This document shows, one piece after another, positions 10,801 through 19,667 of a stretch of DNA of 64,000 nt (within the stretch, counting starts at the first letter, position 1; each line of letters starts with the position of its first letter). The position numbers were made by a program, and so were the translations under genes. Source of the DNA: Stentor roeselii. Taxonomy: Eukaryota; Ciliophora; Heterotrichea; Heterotrichida; Stentoridae. Below the pieces are notes generated by a model. That model had not been told where the DNA came from and did no database searches. It saw nothing but the letters and a program-made list of their open reading frames with translations. The stretch is from the NCBI GenBank assembly GCA_006503475.1, contig RSEH01000174.1, forward strand, positions 39,984 to 103,983. Direction: 5' to 3'.

Positions 10801-11696
10801 AGCACTTTAATCGGAAATACAATCAATTATTGGTTTTTATATAAACATGCTAAACACTCTAACTTTAGATATAATATAATCAGTACGATTAGTGTTTCCT
10901 TGAATATATTGTAGTAGTTGTTATATATACCCCCGCTGTATATCGAAATAATTACAAGAATATGAATAAATCATGTTCCAAGTAATAAATTTTAATTTTA
11001 TGATTGAGCTAGCACTATCAAAGAATCCAATCCTTGTCCTGAATTATTTATAATCCTAATGTTGAGACTAGGGTTTTTAAAACTCTTAAGTTTGTGAGAG
11101 CTGTCTGACTTGAAGTTGTTTTTTATTTAATTAAATATTAATAGCCAATAAACAGCCTTCAATTTTTAATAAGTAAATCTCAATGAAAAAATATTTGAAA
11201 ATTATGATCAAATATGATTTATAAGAATTATTGTAATTCTCTAGTGAAAAAAGAGATTATTCTCTCTTATCAATCTCTTTAGAGAAAGCACTATTCTGAT
11301 ATAAAACAAAAATTGTTGAAAAAAATAATATATTAGGATTTTAGGCATACTTTGTAAAACTTTTTGATTTAGTTTACATAACCCTATTTAGATTTAATTA
11401 TACTCCAAAAATCAATTCAATAAATTTAAATATTTTTAAATATATTCAGTTATTTAGACACTTAGATCATGGATGGGATAGTATAACTATGTATATTTTT
11501 ATTTTCATGATAACGCGACTATAAGATTTCCCATTTTCTATATCATAATTTTGTGAATCACTATAACCTTCTCCATATTCCCATAATTTTACAAATCAGA
11601 TACAATCTTTAGATTTAGAACTCCAATATTCTAACCCACAACTCCACAATACACCTAAAAACCTAAAAATCCCATTAACCCCGAATTTCTATATAC
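7821..11696. other. Gene-poor region of 3.9 kb with decayed coding remnants
   Basis: No intact gene is supportable here. The longest ATG frame (8666-8866, 66 codons) has no recognisable domain. Two stretches look like decayed coding sequence. At 10129-10464 a frame of 112 codons has four TGA codons and no TAA or TAG until its end. Near 10600-10700 a short reading LADYGFTKFY resembles the DFG segment of a protein kinase. Otherwise the sequence is very AT-rich with many short A/T runs. This is by far the largest gap in an otherwise tightly packed region, so it may be a graveyard of former genes. Confidence 0.45.
10129..10464 (+). pseudogene. Possible decayed ORF interrupted only by TGA
   Basis: From ATG 10129 the frame runs 111 codons with TGA at 10225, 10282, 10330 and 10456, and no TAA or TAG before TAA at 10462. 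In such AT-rich DNA, TAA should be the commonest chance stop, so its absence hints at former coding constraint or at TGA read as Trp. Local readings such as FLPGPITTWYLE and ESYLGFKTK match nothing I recognise. It could be chance. Confidence 0.25.
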
Positions 11697-13001
11697 CTAA
11701 TATCTAGCTTCTTCAATACCTTCCTTATTCCCTTCTAACCTAAACCCTTTCTGCGTGATGCTTGTTGATGCAAGTCCAGTCCTCTGAATTTCATTTTCCA
11801 AAACCAAAAGTCCAGAAATCCTAAGAATTCCAAAAACGATCAAAGCCCAATAGCAAGCCCAAGCACAAACCGCGACAGTGCCAACGACTTGAACAGCGAG
11901 TAGATGTCCAGTCCAGCCTCCCCAAAACACGCCTTTTGCATTGTCGATGAATCCAGGAAGTACCCCGCCTACGAGTCCAGGCAATAAAAAAGTACTCACC
12001 ACGTTTAAAGGGTCGTCATATCGAAGCCATATCAGAAATTTCACTCCTAAAGAAAAGACCAGTCCTGCCAACATTCCGAAAAAAGCAGCTTCCCAGGCTT
12101 GACAGTTTGATGATGAAGATATTATAACCATTCCTGCGATAAAACCTTGGTATATTGCTGTGAAATGGGTTGAAAGGTCGACGTTGAAAACTGTTAGGAG
12201 CTTTAAGGAGATTAGACTTGAGGATGAACCAGATATCCAAGTGTTTCCGAAACCTCCACCTGCTAAATGACGTTTTCCTATTTGGAGATCATTGTTTAGG
12301 GTGAAGACTCCGATGATTGTAAGAAGGGCACCAATATAATAAAAAGCTTGATTTTCATTAGTGAACCCGGGAGAAGCCTGGATTCTCGAAAACCTTCCAA
12401 TACGTCTACCCGTCATAGCTCCTCCAATAAGAGCCCAAGTTCCAGCGAACACATAAACAGTGATAGTGAATCCAAAATCCCTGATTTCAGTTTCCAGTTC
12501 AGTGACAAGCCATCCATCCTTAGTCCAAATCCAAGCAACAATAACAGGCCAGATGAAAAGCATCAAAGCACAGCTGATGACAGGATAAACAACATACTGA
12601 GCCTTTTCACTGATAGCGCCGTTGATGATAAACTGCATAAAAATTCCAATCAATCCGAAATAAGAAGGCGGGAAAGTCCTTACATTGTAAAGCCAGTCTT
12701 CTCCTCCGAATTTGTCCTCGCCGATGAACTTTGAGTCGACTTGTCCTAAGGCGAAGGCGTAACCGATCAGCCACCAGCAGATGAAACTTGTGGAAAACAT
12801 TAAAAGGTTCTTGAGGAGTAAATGAGAACTGTTTATTGAACGGATTGTACCGAATTCTAATAGGGTCAGGCCTAGCTAAGTATCGCTTACCAGCCCGAGG
12901 TAAACTCCTAAGTTCCATTCTAGACCTCCGAAAAGAAGGGGATTGTTGTCGAGACCTTTTAAGGTTGGGGTAAGTGTTGTGGTCAAGTTGGATGATGACA
13001 T
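11697..13001 (-). CDS. Ammonium transporter (Amt/Mep/Rh superfamily)
   Basis: 429 residues encoded by two exons separated by the 15-nt intron at 12876-12890. Joining exon 1 (from ATG 13001, MSSSNLTTTLTP) to exon 2 gives a continuous first membrane region, LGVYLGL/LGLTLLEFGT. The protein is a polytopic membrane transporter. Segments such as FICWWLIGYAFAFG-type WWLIGYAFALG, WALIGGAMTGRR and GMVIISSSSNCQAWEAAFFGMLAG match the Amt core, which normally has 11 helices and conducts ammonia/ammonium as a trimer. WVTG/CW-like aromatic positions and GALVGG-like GLVGGVLPGF are visible near the C-terminus. Reading only from the internal ATG (12800) would lose the first membrane segment. The upstream minus-strand gene ends 24 nt away. 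Family assignment is firm; Amt versus Rh subtype is less sure. Confidence 0.87.
12876..12890 (-). other. 15-nt intron
   Basis: On the minus strand this reads GTAAGCGATACTTAG. It sits between codons CTG and CTA of the ammonium transporter, and its removal joins the first membrane segment to the rest. A sits at intron position 10. Confidence 0.88.
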
Positions 13002-13025
13002 TTATAACCATTTATCTGTTAAAAA

Positions 13026-13670
13026 TTATTTGAATTGGCTTGGTGGTATCAGGGTACTTCTGGATGTTGGAATGAAAACTTGACTCACAGAATCGATTTG
13101 AAGACAAGCTGTTGAAATATTTTTCTTCTGCAAGTAAAACGATTCCATATATTTGAGTTTAAGTAAAGAATGACTATGAAAATTCATTTCTTCACATCCA
13201 GCACACAAATTATAACAAGCGCAAACACAACACTTATACCTAACTCCATAAATAACTTGAGACTGGCAAATATTACAAGAAACCAAATGAATAGATTTCG
13301 AATGCTTTTGAAGTTCTTCCCTAATCAACTTTCTTATGTCTTCAACAATAGAGTCATCTTTAATATCCCCAGAGAATTTCACTTCTGAAGACTTGCTTTC
13401 AGTTCCGAGAACCGCATCAACAGCTTTATCGGAATACTCGTTTCCTGATATTTTATTGAATTTTTCGTTCTTTGGAATCTGGCAGAATTTTGATGAAGGA
13501 GGTGAAAAGTCGCTGGCGTCAAGACCAATGTCGATGAGATTTACTTTGATTTGACTTGACTTTTCTTCTAAAGCGATTTGAGTGGTTTGGCTTGGGCGTT
13601 CTATTGATGAAACTCCGCATGACTTGTCATTTGAATCGAAGGCAGATGTGCCTTTGTTACATAAAATCAT
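13026..13670 (-). CDS. ZZ-type zinc-finger protein
   Basis: 214 residues from ATG 13670 (MILCNKGTSAF). An earlier in-frame ATG at 13754 would add a poorly conserved AT-rich leader. Near residues 140-190 lies a ZZ finger: CNICQSQVIYGVRYKCCVC, then CYNLCAGCE, then FHSHSLLKLKY. The ordered CxxC...CxxC...CxxC...HxH ligands match the ZZ family, which binds two zinc ions and recognises N-terminal or histone-tail peptides. The finger in NBR1/p62 autophagy receptors is of this type, but no PB1 or UBA domain is visible, so I do not name it. The gene ends 24 nt before the transporter start and faces the DYRK at 13942 across 271 nt. Confidence 0.75.
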   Translation of the reverse strand: MILCNKGTSAFDSNDKSCGVSSIERPSQTTQIALEEKSSQIKVNLIDIGLDASDFSPPSSKFCQIPKNEKFNKISGNEYSDKAVDAVLGTESKSSEVKFSGDIKDDSIVEDIRKLIREELQKHSKSIHLVSCNICQSQVIYGVRYKCCVCACYNLCAGCEEMNFHSHSLLKLKYMESFYLQKKNISTACLQIDSVSQVFIPTSRSTLIPPSQFK

Positions 13671-13941
13671 TTTTATAAGTGTTCTAATATATTGGAAGAG
13701 TTTTAGGCTTATAATTTTAAATTCATAAAAATTTTGATGATGATTCAGAGTCAAATCATGATAATCCTCAGTATTTTTGTTGAATTATCAGGAAACTTTG
13801 ATTGTAAATAATGATAAAAAATTCTAAGATTAACGAAAAACTATAAGAAAATCATCCTTTTTATAATAATAAAAAGAACTAATTCAATCATTTTTTCATC
13901 AAGTTATTAACCCTCTCATTTTATTCTAACCTACTTGATAA

Positions 13942-15489
13942 ATGGGAGACAATGTAAATACTATCCGAAGCCCGAACCTACCAGAAACAGCCTCATCACT
14001 AAGAGCGAAACGTTTTCTCAAATGTAAATCAGGAACATTTCCAAAACTCTTAGAACTAAATACCATATTTCCTTCTCGAATCCTAAAAAGAAATCCAATC
14101 GAACTCAAATTATCACTAAAAAATTTTCGAGCTCCTTCAAGAAAGTCCATAGATTTTTCCTCAACTCAAAGAGCTCAATCAAGAAAATCAATGGATTTTT
14201 CATTTCTGCTAAAAAGTCCTAAAAAATCATCAAGAAATTCAATCGATTTTTCATCAACGTTTAAAAGTCCAAAAACTCAATCAAGAAACTCGATATGTCA
14301 AATAAATGGAGGTAATTTATCAACGAATTTAGAAAAACCATTTAATATTTGTGAGTATTTCTCGATATTGAATCAAGAATTCGAGGATCAAGATTTGAGT
14401 TCAACAGAAATGCCGAGTATCATGACTGCTGAAGAAGCTTTAAAGAAATTTGGTCGATTTTTGAGTGTTTTTGAGCAAAAAGAAATAAAAAGATTCAAAA
14501 ATATTTATTATATTAAAAAAAATAGGGAAGAACTGAATAGTCCTTTGAGGAATAAGGAAGGGGATTACTTGTATGAAATTGGAGATAGTATTTGTTATCG
14601 ATATGAAATTCTTCAGCTTATTGCTTATGGATGTTTCGGGCAGGTGTTAAAGTGTCTTGACCATAAAACCAAAGAAGAAGTTGCAATCAAAGTACTGAAA
14701 AAAACTCATACTTCTAAGAAACAGGGACTAACTGAATACAAAATCATTCAATTACTCCAGTCAAATGCTCCAAATAACAACTGCATTGTTGAAGTCAGGA
14801 GAAAGTTCGAGTTTCGCTTTCATTTTTTCATTGTCTTTGAACTTTTAGGAGTCGATCTTCATCACTTCCTTCATGTCCATGAGTACCGTCCTATTTCAGT
14901 TAATCTCGTTAAAAGAATAGCAGCTCAACTACTGACAGGTCTAGCACAAATGCACTCTTTGAACATCATTCACTGTGACTTAAAGCCAGAAAACATTGCT
15001 TTTAAAAATTCCAACAAGTCAAGTATCAGAATTCTTGATTTTGGCTCTTCCTGCTTTGCTGATATGATGATTTTCACATATATTCAAACTAGACTTTACA
15101 GGTCTCCTGAAGTGATTTTACAATGTGGGGATTATGACTCAGCAATTGATATCTGGTCACTTGGGTGCATTGTTGCTGAACTTTTGCTTGGAGAACCTGT
15201 TTTTAAAGGAAAAAATGAAGCTAGAATGATTAAGTCTATTGTCAGGGTTCTTGGATTTCCTCCTGAAAATGTAGTCAATAGGGCTAAGGCTAAGTCACTT
15301 TTGAAGAACTGCTATGAAAGGGGAGTTGTTAGCTTGAGAAGTGTTTTTACTAAGTATAGTCAGGATGTTGTTGATTTTATTGAAGGGTGCTTGAAATGGG
15401 AACCTGATAAAAGAATCACTGCTCAGGAAGGGTTGAATGCGAAATGGTTTAGACCGATGCATTCGAGAGTCAAATCCATGATTTATTAA
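13942..15489 (+). CDS. DYRK-family dual-specificity kinase
   Basis: 515 residues, no intron needed. Residues 1-120 are Ser/Arg-rich and contain at least three copies of a short repeat of the form SRxSxDFSxxxKSPK, which may be phosphorylated linker. The DH-box-like and kinase regions follow. ELLGVDLHHFL, HCDLKPENIAFK, DFGSSCF, FTYIQTRLYRSPEVIL and DIWSLGCIVAELLLGEPVF are textbook DYRK motifs, including the Cys in HCDLKPEN. The activation loop is TYIQT, where DYRKs autophosphorylate Tyr; VAIKVLKK supplies the ATP-binding Lys. It should act in the cytosol or nucleus in growth and differentiation signalling. Another DYRK-like gene lies at 6204, but the N-termini differ, so this is not a recent tandem copy. 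Confidence 0.93.
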   Translation: MGDNVNTIRSPNLPETASSLRAKRFLKCKSGTFPKLLELNTIFPSRILKRNPIELKLSLKNFRAPSRKSIDFSSTQRAQSRKSMDFSFLLKSPKKSSRNSIDFSSTFKSPKTQSRNSICQINGGNLSTNLEKPFNICEYFSILNQEFEDQDLSSTEMPSIMTAEEALKKFGRFLSVFEQKEIKRFKNIYYIKKNREELNSPLRNKEGDYLYEIGDSICYRYEILQLIAYGCFGQVLKCLDHKTKEEVAIKVLKKTHTSKKQGLTEYKIIQLLQSNAPNNNCIVEVRRKFEFRFHFFIVFELLGVDLHHFLHVHEYRPISVNLVKRIAAQLLTGLAQMHSLNIIHCDLKPENIAFKNSNKSSIRILDFGSSCFADMMIFTYIQTRLYRSPEVILQCGDYDSAIDIWSLGCIVAELLLGEPVFKGKNEARMIKSIVRVLGFPPENVVNRAKAKSLLKNCYERGVVSLRSVFTKYSQDVVDFIEGCLKWEPDKRITAQEGLNAKWFRPMHSRVKSMIY

Positions 15490-16110
15490 GACAATTTTTA
15501 AGTTAAGTATTTCATGGGTTTAGGAAGATTTTTGATTAATCATATCAATAATATGAAATCTCTAATTCAACCCAAGACTTATCCTCCTGATTTATTGAAG
15601 TTCATATGAATATGACTGGTAAACACGATTTACGTAATTAATAATGGTTTGGATCTATTTGAAATACTATCAAGTAAAATTTTACTTCTAAGATTTACAA
15701 AAATTTGATAGGTTTATAAAATACTGATCATGAGCTGTTCCATCAAGCACGTACTTGGTTTTCTGGCTTCAAATTTGAAGACTTGATGATTTCTGCAAAG
15801 TTTTCAGATATCTTTACCCTTTAAATTTAAAAGTTAGCTCATTTTTCAAGAAACCTCAAGAATTAGAAATAAGATTGTAACTTGCACTAAAAAAGTATGA
15901 AAAAACATATAATTATTAGAGCAAAATAAATAAATCCTTCATCCAACACCTAATTATCAATAGATATCTATTCCTCCATCTAAACATCAATCATTAAAAA
16001 AATTTCGCATCCCTCACCAAAAGACAACCTCCACAATCCAATTCAATACCCAGATGCCTCTCACCCGATCCACTCCATGATCTCAAATCCCATAAAACCA
16101 ACATCTCAAA
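15490..16110. other. Intergenic region
   Basis: 621 bases between two plus-strand genes. I find no ORF with recognisable coding character. The final 150 bases before ATG 16111 are rich in A and C and nearly free of G, the composition seen before several plus-strand starts in this window, so they probably contain the promoter. Confidence 0.45.
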
Positions 16111-16497
16111 ATGGAGTCTTCCATAGACAGCCGAGTAGTGCGTACAATCCGAAGTCTTCGTAAGTTGCAAAGCACAGCAGATTCATTTTCGACAAGAACC
16201 AGTACTCCATCACACGAAAACCAAGTGATTGAAATCATTTCAAACCGAGAAGAACTTAACAGTTTCCGTGAAACTCTGACATCAAGCGAAATTTACGAAG
16301 TAATAAAAAATGACTCATCAATAATCAGCGACCTGATGACCGAGCCTTCATTAAGCGCAGGTCAAATTCGTAAAATCCACGAAAAATTACAGGAATTTAT
16401 TGAAACCAAAAAGATTCAAATAGCGAAACAGTCGATAAGTGCAAAGATTCAAGAAAGAATGGAAAGTTTAAAGAAACAATTGGCTGATTCTATATAA
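16111..16497 (+). CDS. Small helical hypothetical protein
   Basis: 128 residues, MESSIDSRVVRTIRSLRK at the start. It is hydrophilic and mostly helical, with a Ser/Thr-rich linker near residues 18-35 and a predicted coiled-coil C-terminus (KIQIAKQSISAKIQERMESLKKQL). There is no signal peptide, membrane segment or catalytic motif. I do not recognise it. The stop codon lies 13 nt from the stop of the convergent Fe-S assembly gene, so the transcripts must overlap at their 3' ends. Confidence 0.6.
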   Translation: MESSIDSRVVRTIRSLRKLQSTADSFSTRTSTPSHENQVIEIISNREELNSFRETLTSSEIYEVIKNDSSIISDLMTEPSLSAGQIRKIHEKLQEFIETKKIQIAKQSISAKIQERMESLKKQLADSI

Positions 16498-16510
16498 TAT
16501 AAGTTGAATT

Positions 16511-16861
16511 CTAGACATTAAAACTCTCTCCACATCCGCAAGTCCCTTTCGCGTTCGGGTTGTTAAAAACGAACTCTTGTTGAAGAGGGGTGTTTATGTA
16601 GTCCATTGTAGTACCGATCACGAACATCTGAGCCTTCGCATCGACTGCCACTTTCACGCCTTCGACTTCGACGATTTCGTCAGTTCTGGATTTTTCTTTC
16701 ATGTATTCCATTGTGTAGGAAAGGCCATTGCAGCCTCTTTTCCTTACACCGATTTTCACCCCGATGTCATTTTCGCCTTTTTCTTTTATCAACTCTTTCA
16801 GTCGGGACGCGGCGGCTTCTGTCACTTTGAAGAAAGTTGAAGTTGCGAAGTACCGAATCAT
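16511..16861 (-). CDS. ISCA1: Iron-sulfur cluster assembly A-type protein (ISCA/HesB family)
   Basis: 116 residues, the usual size. The three metal/cluster-binding cysteines of the A-type family are all present: Cys44 in KRGCNGLSY, and Cys108 and Cys110 in GTCGCGESF near the end. VTEAAASRLKEL and the C-terminal NPNAKGTCGCGESF are family hallmarks. These proteins help assemble and transfer 4Fe-4S clusters in mitochondria. The leader MIRYFATSTFF is short, basic and aromatic, compatible with a mitochondrial presequence. The start codon is only 14 nt from the divergent ATG at 16876, leaving almost no room for two promoters. ISCA1 rather than ISCA2 is my reading of the C-terminal pattern. Confidence 0.9.
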   Translation of the reverse strand: MIRYFATSTFFKVTEAAASRLKELIKEKGENDIGVKIGVRKRGCNGLSYTMEYMKEKSRTDEIVEVEGVKVAVDAKAQMFVIGTTMDYINTPLQQEFVFNNPNAKGTCGCGESFNV

Positions 16862-16875
16862 TTATTATTTTTGTA

Positions 16876-17397
16876 ATGGATTATGTGGATCACCGCACTT
16901 TTATCAAAAAGAACTGGGATAAAGATCGACAGTCTCATAGGGAAAGAATTGATGTTATTGTTACGTCTCCGAGTAATAGGATTGATAATAAATTGAGTCC
17001 GCTTCATCATAAAGCACCGTGCTGGAAAAAACCTAAGTCGATTATCAAGAATCCTCAGTATTTGACACAGGCTCACTTGAAATCTTTAGACAAAATCAAG
17101 AAAAGATCAGTTAGCAAAGATTTAGTCGATAGAATAGAGTCCATCAACGGTTATTCGACCCTATCAAAGAAGTTCAGGACTTCATCATCTTTAAAAAAGT
17201 CTAAAAACCCGCGAGATGACCTAAGATTGACTCAGGTCAAGTCGAACCTTTCGATCCATACATGGCAGAAGGACTTCAAAAGAGCCATGAGTTATAAAAA
17301 AAGGATTTCTAAGCCTCACGTGGAACAAAAACACAAAAAAAGACAGTCACAAAAGAAAAGGCCATTGATTGAGGTGCAGTTTTTAAGTTTAAACTGA
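16876..17397 (+). CDS. Basic, Lys/Arg-rich hypothetical protein
   Basis: 173 residues from ATG 16876 (MDYVDHRTFIKKNW). The ATG at 16837 in the same frame would lie inside the divergent Fe-S gene, so I reject it. The protein is strongly basic, rich in Lys, Arg and Ser and ends in a run of KKRQSQKKRP type. It suggests a nucleic-acid- or microtubule-binding disordered protein, but no family is recognisable. It ends in TGA at 17395-17397, just 6 nt before the ATG of the acyl-CoA oxidase gene on the same strand. Confidence 0.55.
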   Translation: MDYVDHRTFIKKNWDKDRQSHRERIDVIVTSPSNRIDNKLSPLHHKAPCWKKPKSIIKNPQYLTQAHLKSLDKIKKRSVSKDLVDRIESINGYSTLSKKFRTSSSLKKSKNPRDDLRLTQVKSNLSIHTWQKDFKRAMSYKKRISKPHVEQKHKKRQSQKKRPLIEVQFLSLN

Positions 17398-17403
17398 TAT
17401 TAA

Positions 17404-19323
17404 ATGGATGTTGAAAGAAAAGAATCGAATTTAGACAAGGATGCCTTGGCAGGTCTTATTCACTCTTATACCCACATTGGAGTTCCGATAGCTCGAATAA
17501 GAGAACTCAGAAAAAAATGTATGGAAACCCCTGACCTGGTAATAAGCCATTCATATTACTACGAGTCTCGTGAAGAATCAATCATTCGAAGTTTAAAATA
17601 TTCCAAAGCCATTCAAAATTTCATCAAAGTTAACTCTTTACTACCTTCTGAGGAGCCCATAGTTTACCAGTCCTCATACGGTCTTCATTCTCTAAACCTA
17701 AACTACGTCCTGGCCTTGCCAGCTCTAGCCCTTCAAAGTGACGAAGATCAGATAAAAGAATGGCTTCCCAAGTTAAAATCTTTAGAAATAATCGCCTGTT
17801 ACGCCCAGACTGAACTAAGCCACGGTTCAAACGTGCGAGGAATCGAAACAGAAGCAGTCTACGACCATTCAAGACAAGAGTTCGTAATAACAAGTCCATC
17901 AATAAGTTCTTGCAAATGGTGGATTGGAACTGCGGGTCTTTGTGCGAATCACGCTTTGCTTATTGCCCAGTTGAAGATTCAGGGGAGGGCCTTCGGCCCT
18001 CACGCGTTTTTTATTCAAGTCAGGTCTTTCGAGACTCATGACTTGCTGCCTGGAGTCGAGATGGGAGACATCGGGCCGAAGATGGGACTGGACCATATGG
18101 ACAACGGGTATTTAAAGTTTTCTCAGTTTCGGGTACCTAAACGAGCCATGCTCAATCGTTTCGCTCGGATCAGTGAAAAAGGAAAATATCAGTTGATTGA
18201 TAAAAATGGTATCAAAATATTGTATCTTTCACTTGTTGCTTCTAGATTTGGGATTATTGTTTCGAGCTGGTTTAACCTTGCTTGTGCATTGACCATAACC
18301 ATAAGGTACTCCATCCTCAGAAAGCAATTTAACGACCCAGAAAAAAAAGGAGTAGAAAAAAAAATCCTCGATTATCAAATCCAACAATTCAAATTATTCA
18401 TCCCTCTGGCATTTTTATTCGGAATAATTTTTTCCAGAAAAACTTTCTTTGCCCTAATGGAATGTGCAAAAAAAGAAGTAGACGAAAAAAAAGGTCGAAG
18501 TTTGCAATTCACTCATGCAATAATGTCTTTATTCAAATCCTTTTTCACCGAAACCTGTGTAAAATTCATCGCTCAGCTAAGATCCTCCTGCGGCGGACAC
18601 GGTTTTTTAAAGATTTCCGGCTTGCCAACTCTTTATTTCGCATCAATTCCAACAATAACCTACGAAGGCGACAACCATATCTTAACACTTCAAGCTGTAA
18701 AGTTCATAATTTCCTTAGCCGGGAAAGAACCTCCTGATATTTTCAAGTTCTTGTTTCAACCACTGACAGAACTTCAAGGCCCTGTAGACGACCCTGTTTT
18801 TATCGAGAAATCTTTGGAAAATATCGCAAAAAGTAAATTAAAAAGAATTTTAAACAGGTTTAACTTACTCATGGCCAAGTTCGGAAATAAAGAAAAAGTT
18901 TGGAATGATTTTTTACAAGTTGAAGGAATCGCTTTTGGGTTTTGGGTCGCCCAAGCGATTTTTTACAAGAGTTTTTTGAAAGAAAGTTTAGAGATCGCTG
19001 ATGAAGGTGTGAAAAAAGCGATTGGATCACTTAGAACTCTTTATTTTTTAGATGTTTTAGATCAAGGAAGGGTAGAACTGAAGTTTTTTGATGGTTTAGA
19101 TGACCTTCAAGGAATTAAAATGAGTTATTTAGCTGAGGTACGAAAACATGCACTTGTTCTTATTGAAGCTTTTGAGATACCAGATGGCGTTTTGAATACA
19201 GCGATTGGAAGAAAAGAAGGAGATCCTTACCATCAACTATTTGAAGAAAATTCGAAACTAAATCAACTGAACCTAAAAAATTTCTCAAAAGTAGCAAAAA
19301 AAGTAATAAACCCTAAACTTTAA
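17404..19323 (+). CDS. Peroxisomal acyl-CoA oxidase
   Basis: 639 residues, typical of acyl-CoA oxidases (about 640-700). The enzyme catalyses the first step of peroxisomal beta-oxidation, turning acyl-CoA into trans-2-enoyl-CoA with FAD and producing hydrogen peroxide. The FAD/substrate region is clear: CYAQTELSHGSNVRGIET, KWWIGTAGLCANHALLIAQL, and MGLDHMDNGYLKFSQFRVPK. The later RSSCGGHGFL and YEGDNHIL motifs carry the family's C-terminal flavin/catalytic region, including the Glu of YEGDN. The C-terminal tripeptide PKL is a plausible peroxisomal targeting signal. The gene starts 6 nt after the previous stop. Its last 39 coding bases overlap the coding end of the convergent PSMG3-like gene. 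Confidence 0.93.
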   Translation: MDVERKESNLDKDALAGLIHSYTHIGVPIARIRELRKKCMETPDLVISHSYYYESREESIIRSLKYSKAIQNFIKVNSLLPSEEPIVYQSSYGLHSLNLNYVLALPALALQSDEDQIKEWLPKLKSLEIIACYAQTELSHGSNVRGIETEAVYDHSRQEFVITSPSISSCKWWIGTAGLCANHALLIAQLKIQGRAFGPHAFFIQVRSFETHDLLPGVEMGDIGPKMGLDHMDNGYLKFSQFRVPKRAMLNRFARISEKGKYQLIDKNGIKILYLSLVASRFGIIVSSWFNLACALTITIRYSILRKQFNDPEKKGVEKKILDYQIQQFKLFIPLAFLFGIIFSRKTFFALMECAKKEVDEKKGRSLQFTHAIMSLFKSFFTETCVKFIAQLRSSCGGHGFLKISGLPTLYFASIPTITYEGDNHILTLQAVKFIISLAGKEPPDIFKFLFQPLTELQGPVDDPVFIEKSLENIAKSKLKRILNRFNLLMAKFGNKEKVWNDFLQVEGIAFGFWVAQAIFYKSFLKESLEIADEGVKKAIGSLRTLYFLDVLDQGRVELKFFDGLDDLQGIKMSYLAEVRKHALVLIEAFEIPDGVLNTAIGRKEGDPYHQLFEENSKLNQLNLKNFSKVAKKVINPKL

Positions 19324-19656
19324 AAGATAGGCTAAATTTTTTAATATTAAGTTGAAAGTTTCAATGTCTTGAGTGACTAAAGAACAGATGATCATCAGTT
19401 TTGGAATTCCTAGTTTTTCAATGATTCCTCGAGCTAAGGCTATAGACCATTCATCACATCGATCTCCGAACTTAACCTCGATATTATAAACTTTTTCCTC
19501 ATTCTGAGACTCAGGGTTCTCGATTTCAGCCAAAATGAAATTTCCAAGCTTGTTAACCTGCGTGATCAGCAGAAAGGCTCCGTTAGAGTACTGAGAAAAA
19601 TGAACTCTTATTGGATTAACTGCGTTGATCACGTAGTCTAAGTTTTGGATCGACAT
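19285..19656 (-). CDS. PSMG3: Proteasome assembly chaperone 3-like protein
   Basis: 123 residues, almost exactly the length of human PSMG3 (122, from memory). The order of elements fits: an N-terminal strand (VHFSQYSNGAFLLITQ), a KLGNFILAEIE strand, an IEVKFGDRCDEWSIALARGI block, then KLMIICSLVTQDIETFNLIL. PAC3 proteins pair with PAC4 to guide assembly of the 20S proteasome alpha ring. The similarity is in pattern rather than exact motifs, so confidence is moderate. Its 3' end runs 39 nt into the coding region of the acyl-CoA oxidase gene on the other strand. A co-directional gene ends 11 nt upstream of its start. Confidence 0.6.
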   Translation of the reverse strand: MSIQNLDYVINAVNPIRVHFSQYSNGAFLLITQVNKLGNFILAEIENPESQNEEKVYNIEVKFGDRCDEWSIALARGIIEKLGIPKLMIICSLVTQDIETFNLILKNLAYLLKFRVYYFFCYF

Positions 19657-19667
19657 TTATTATTACC

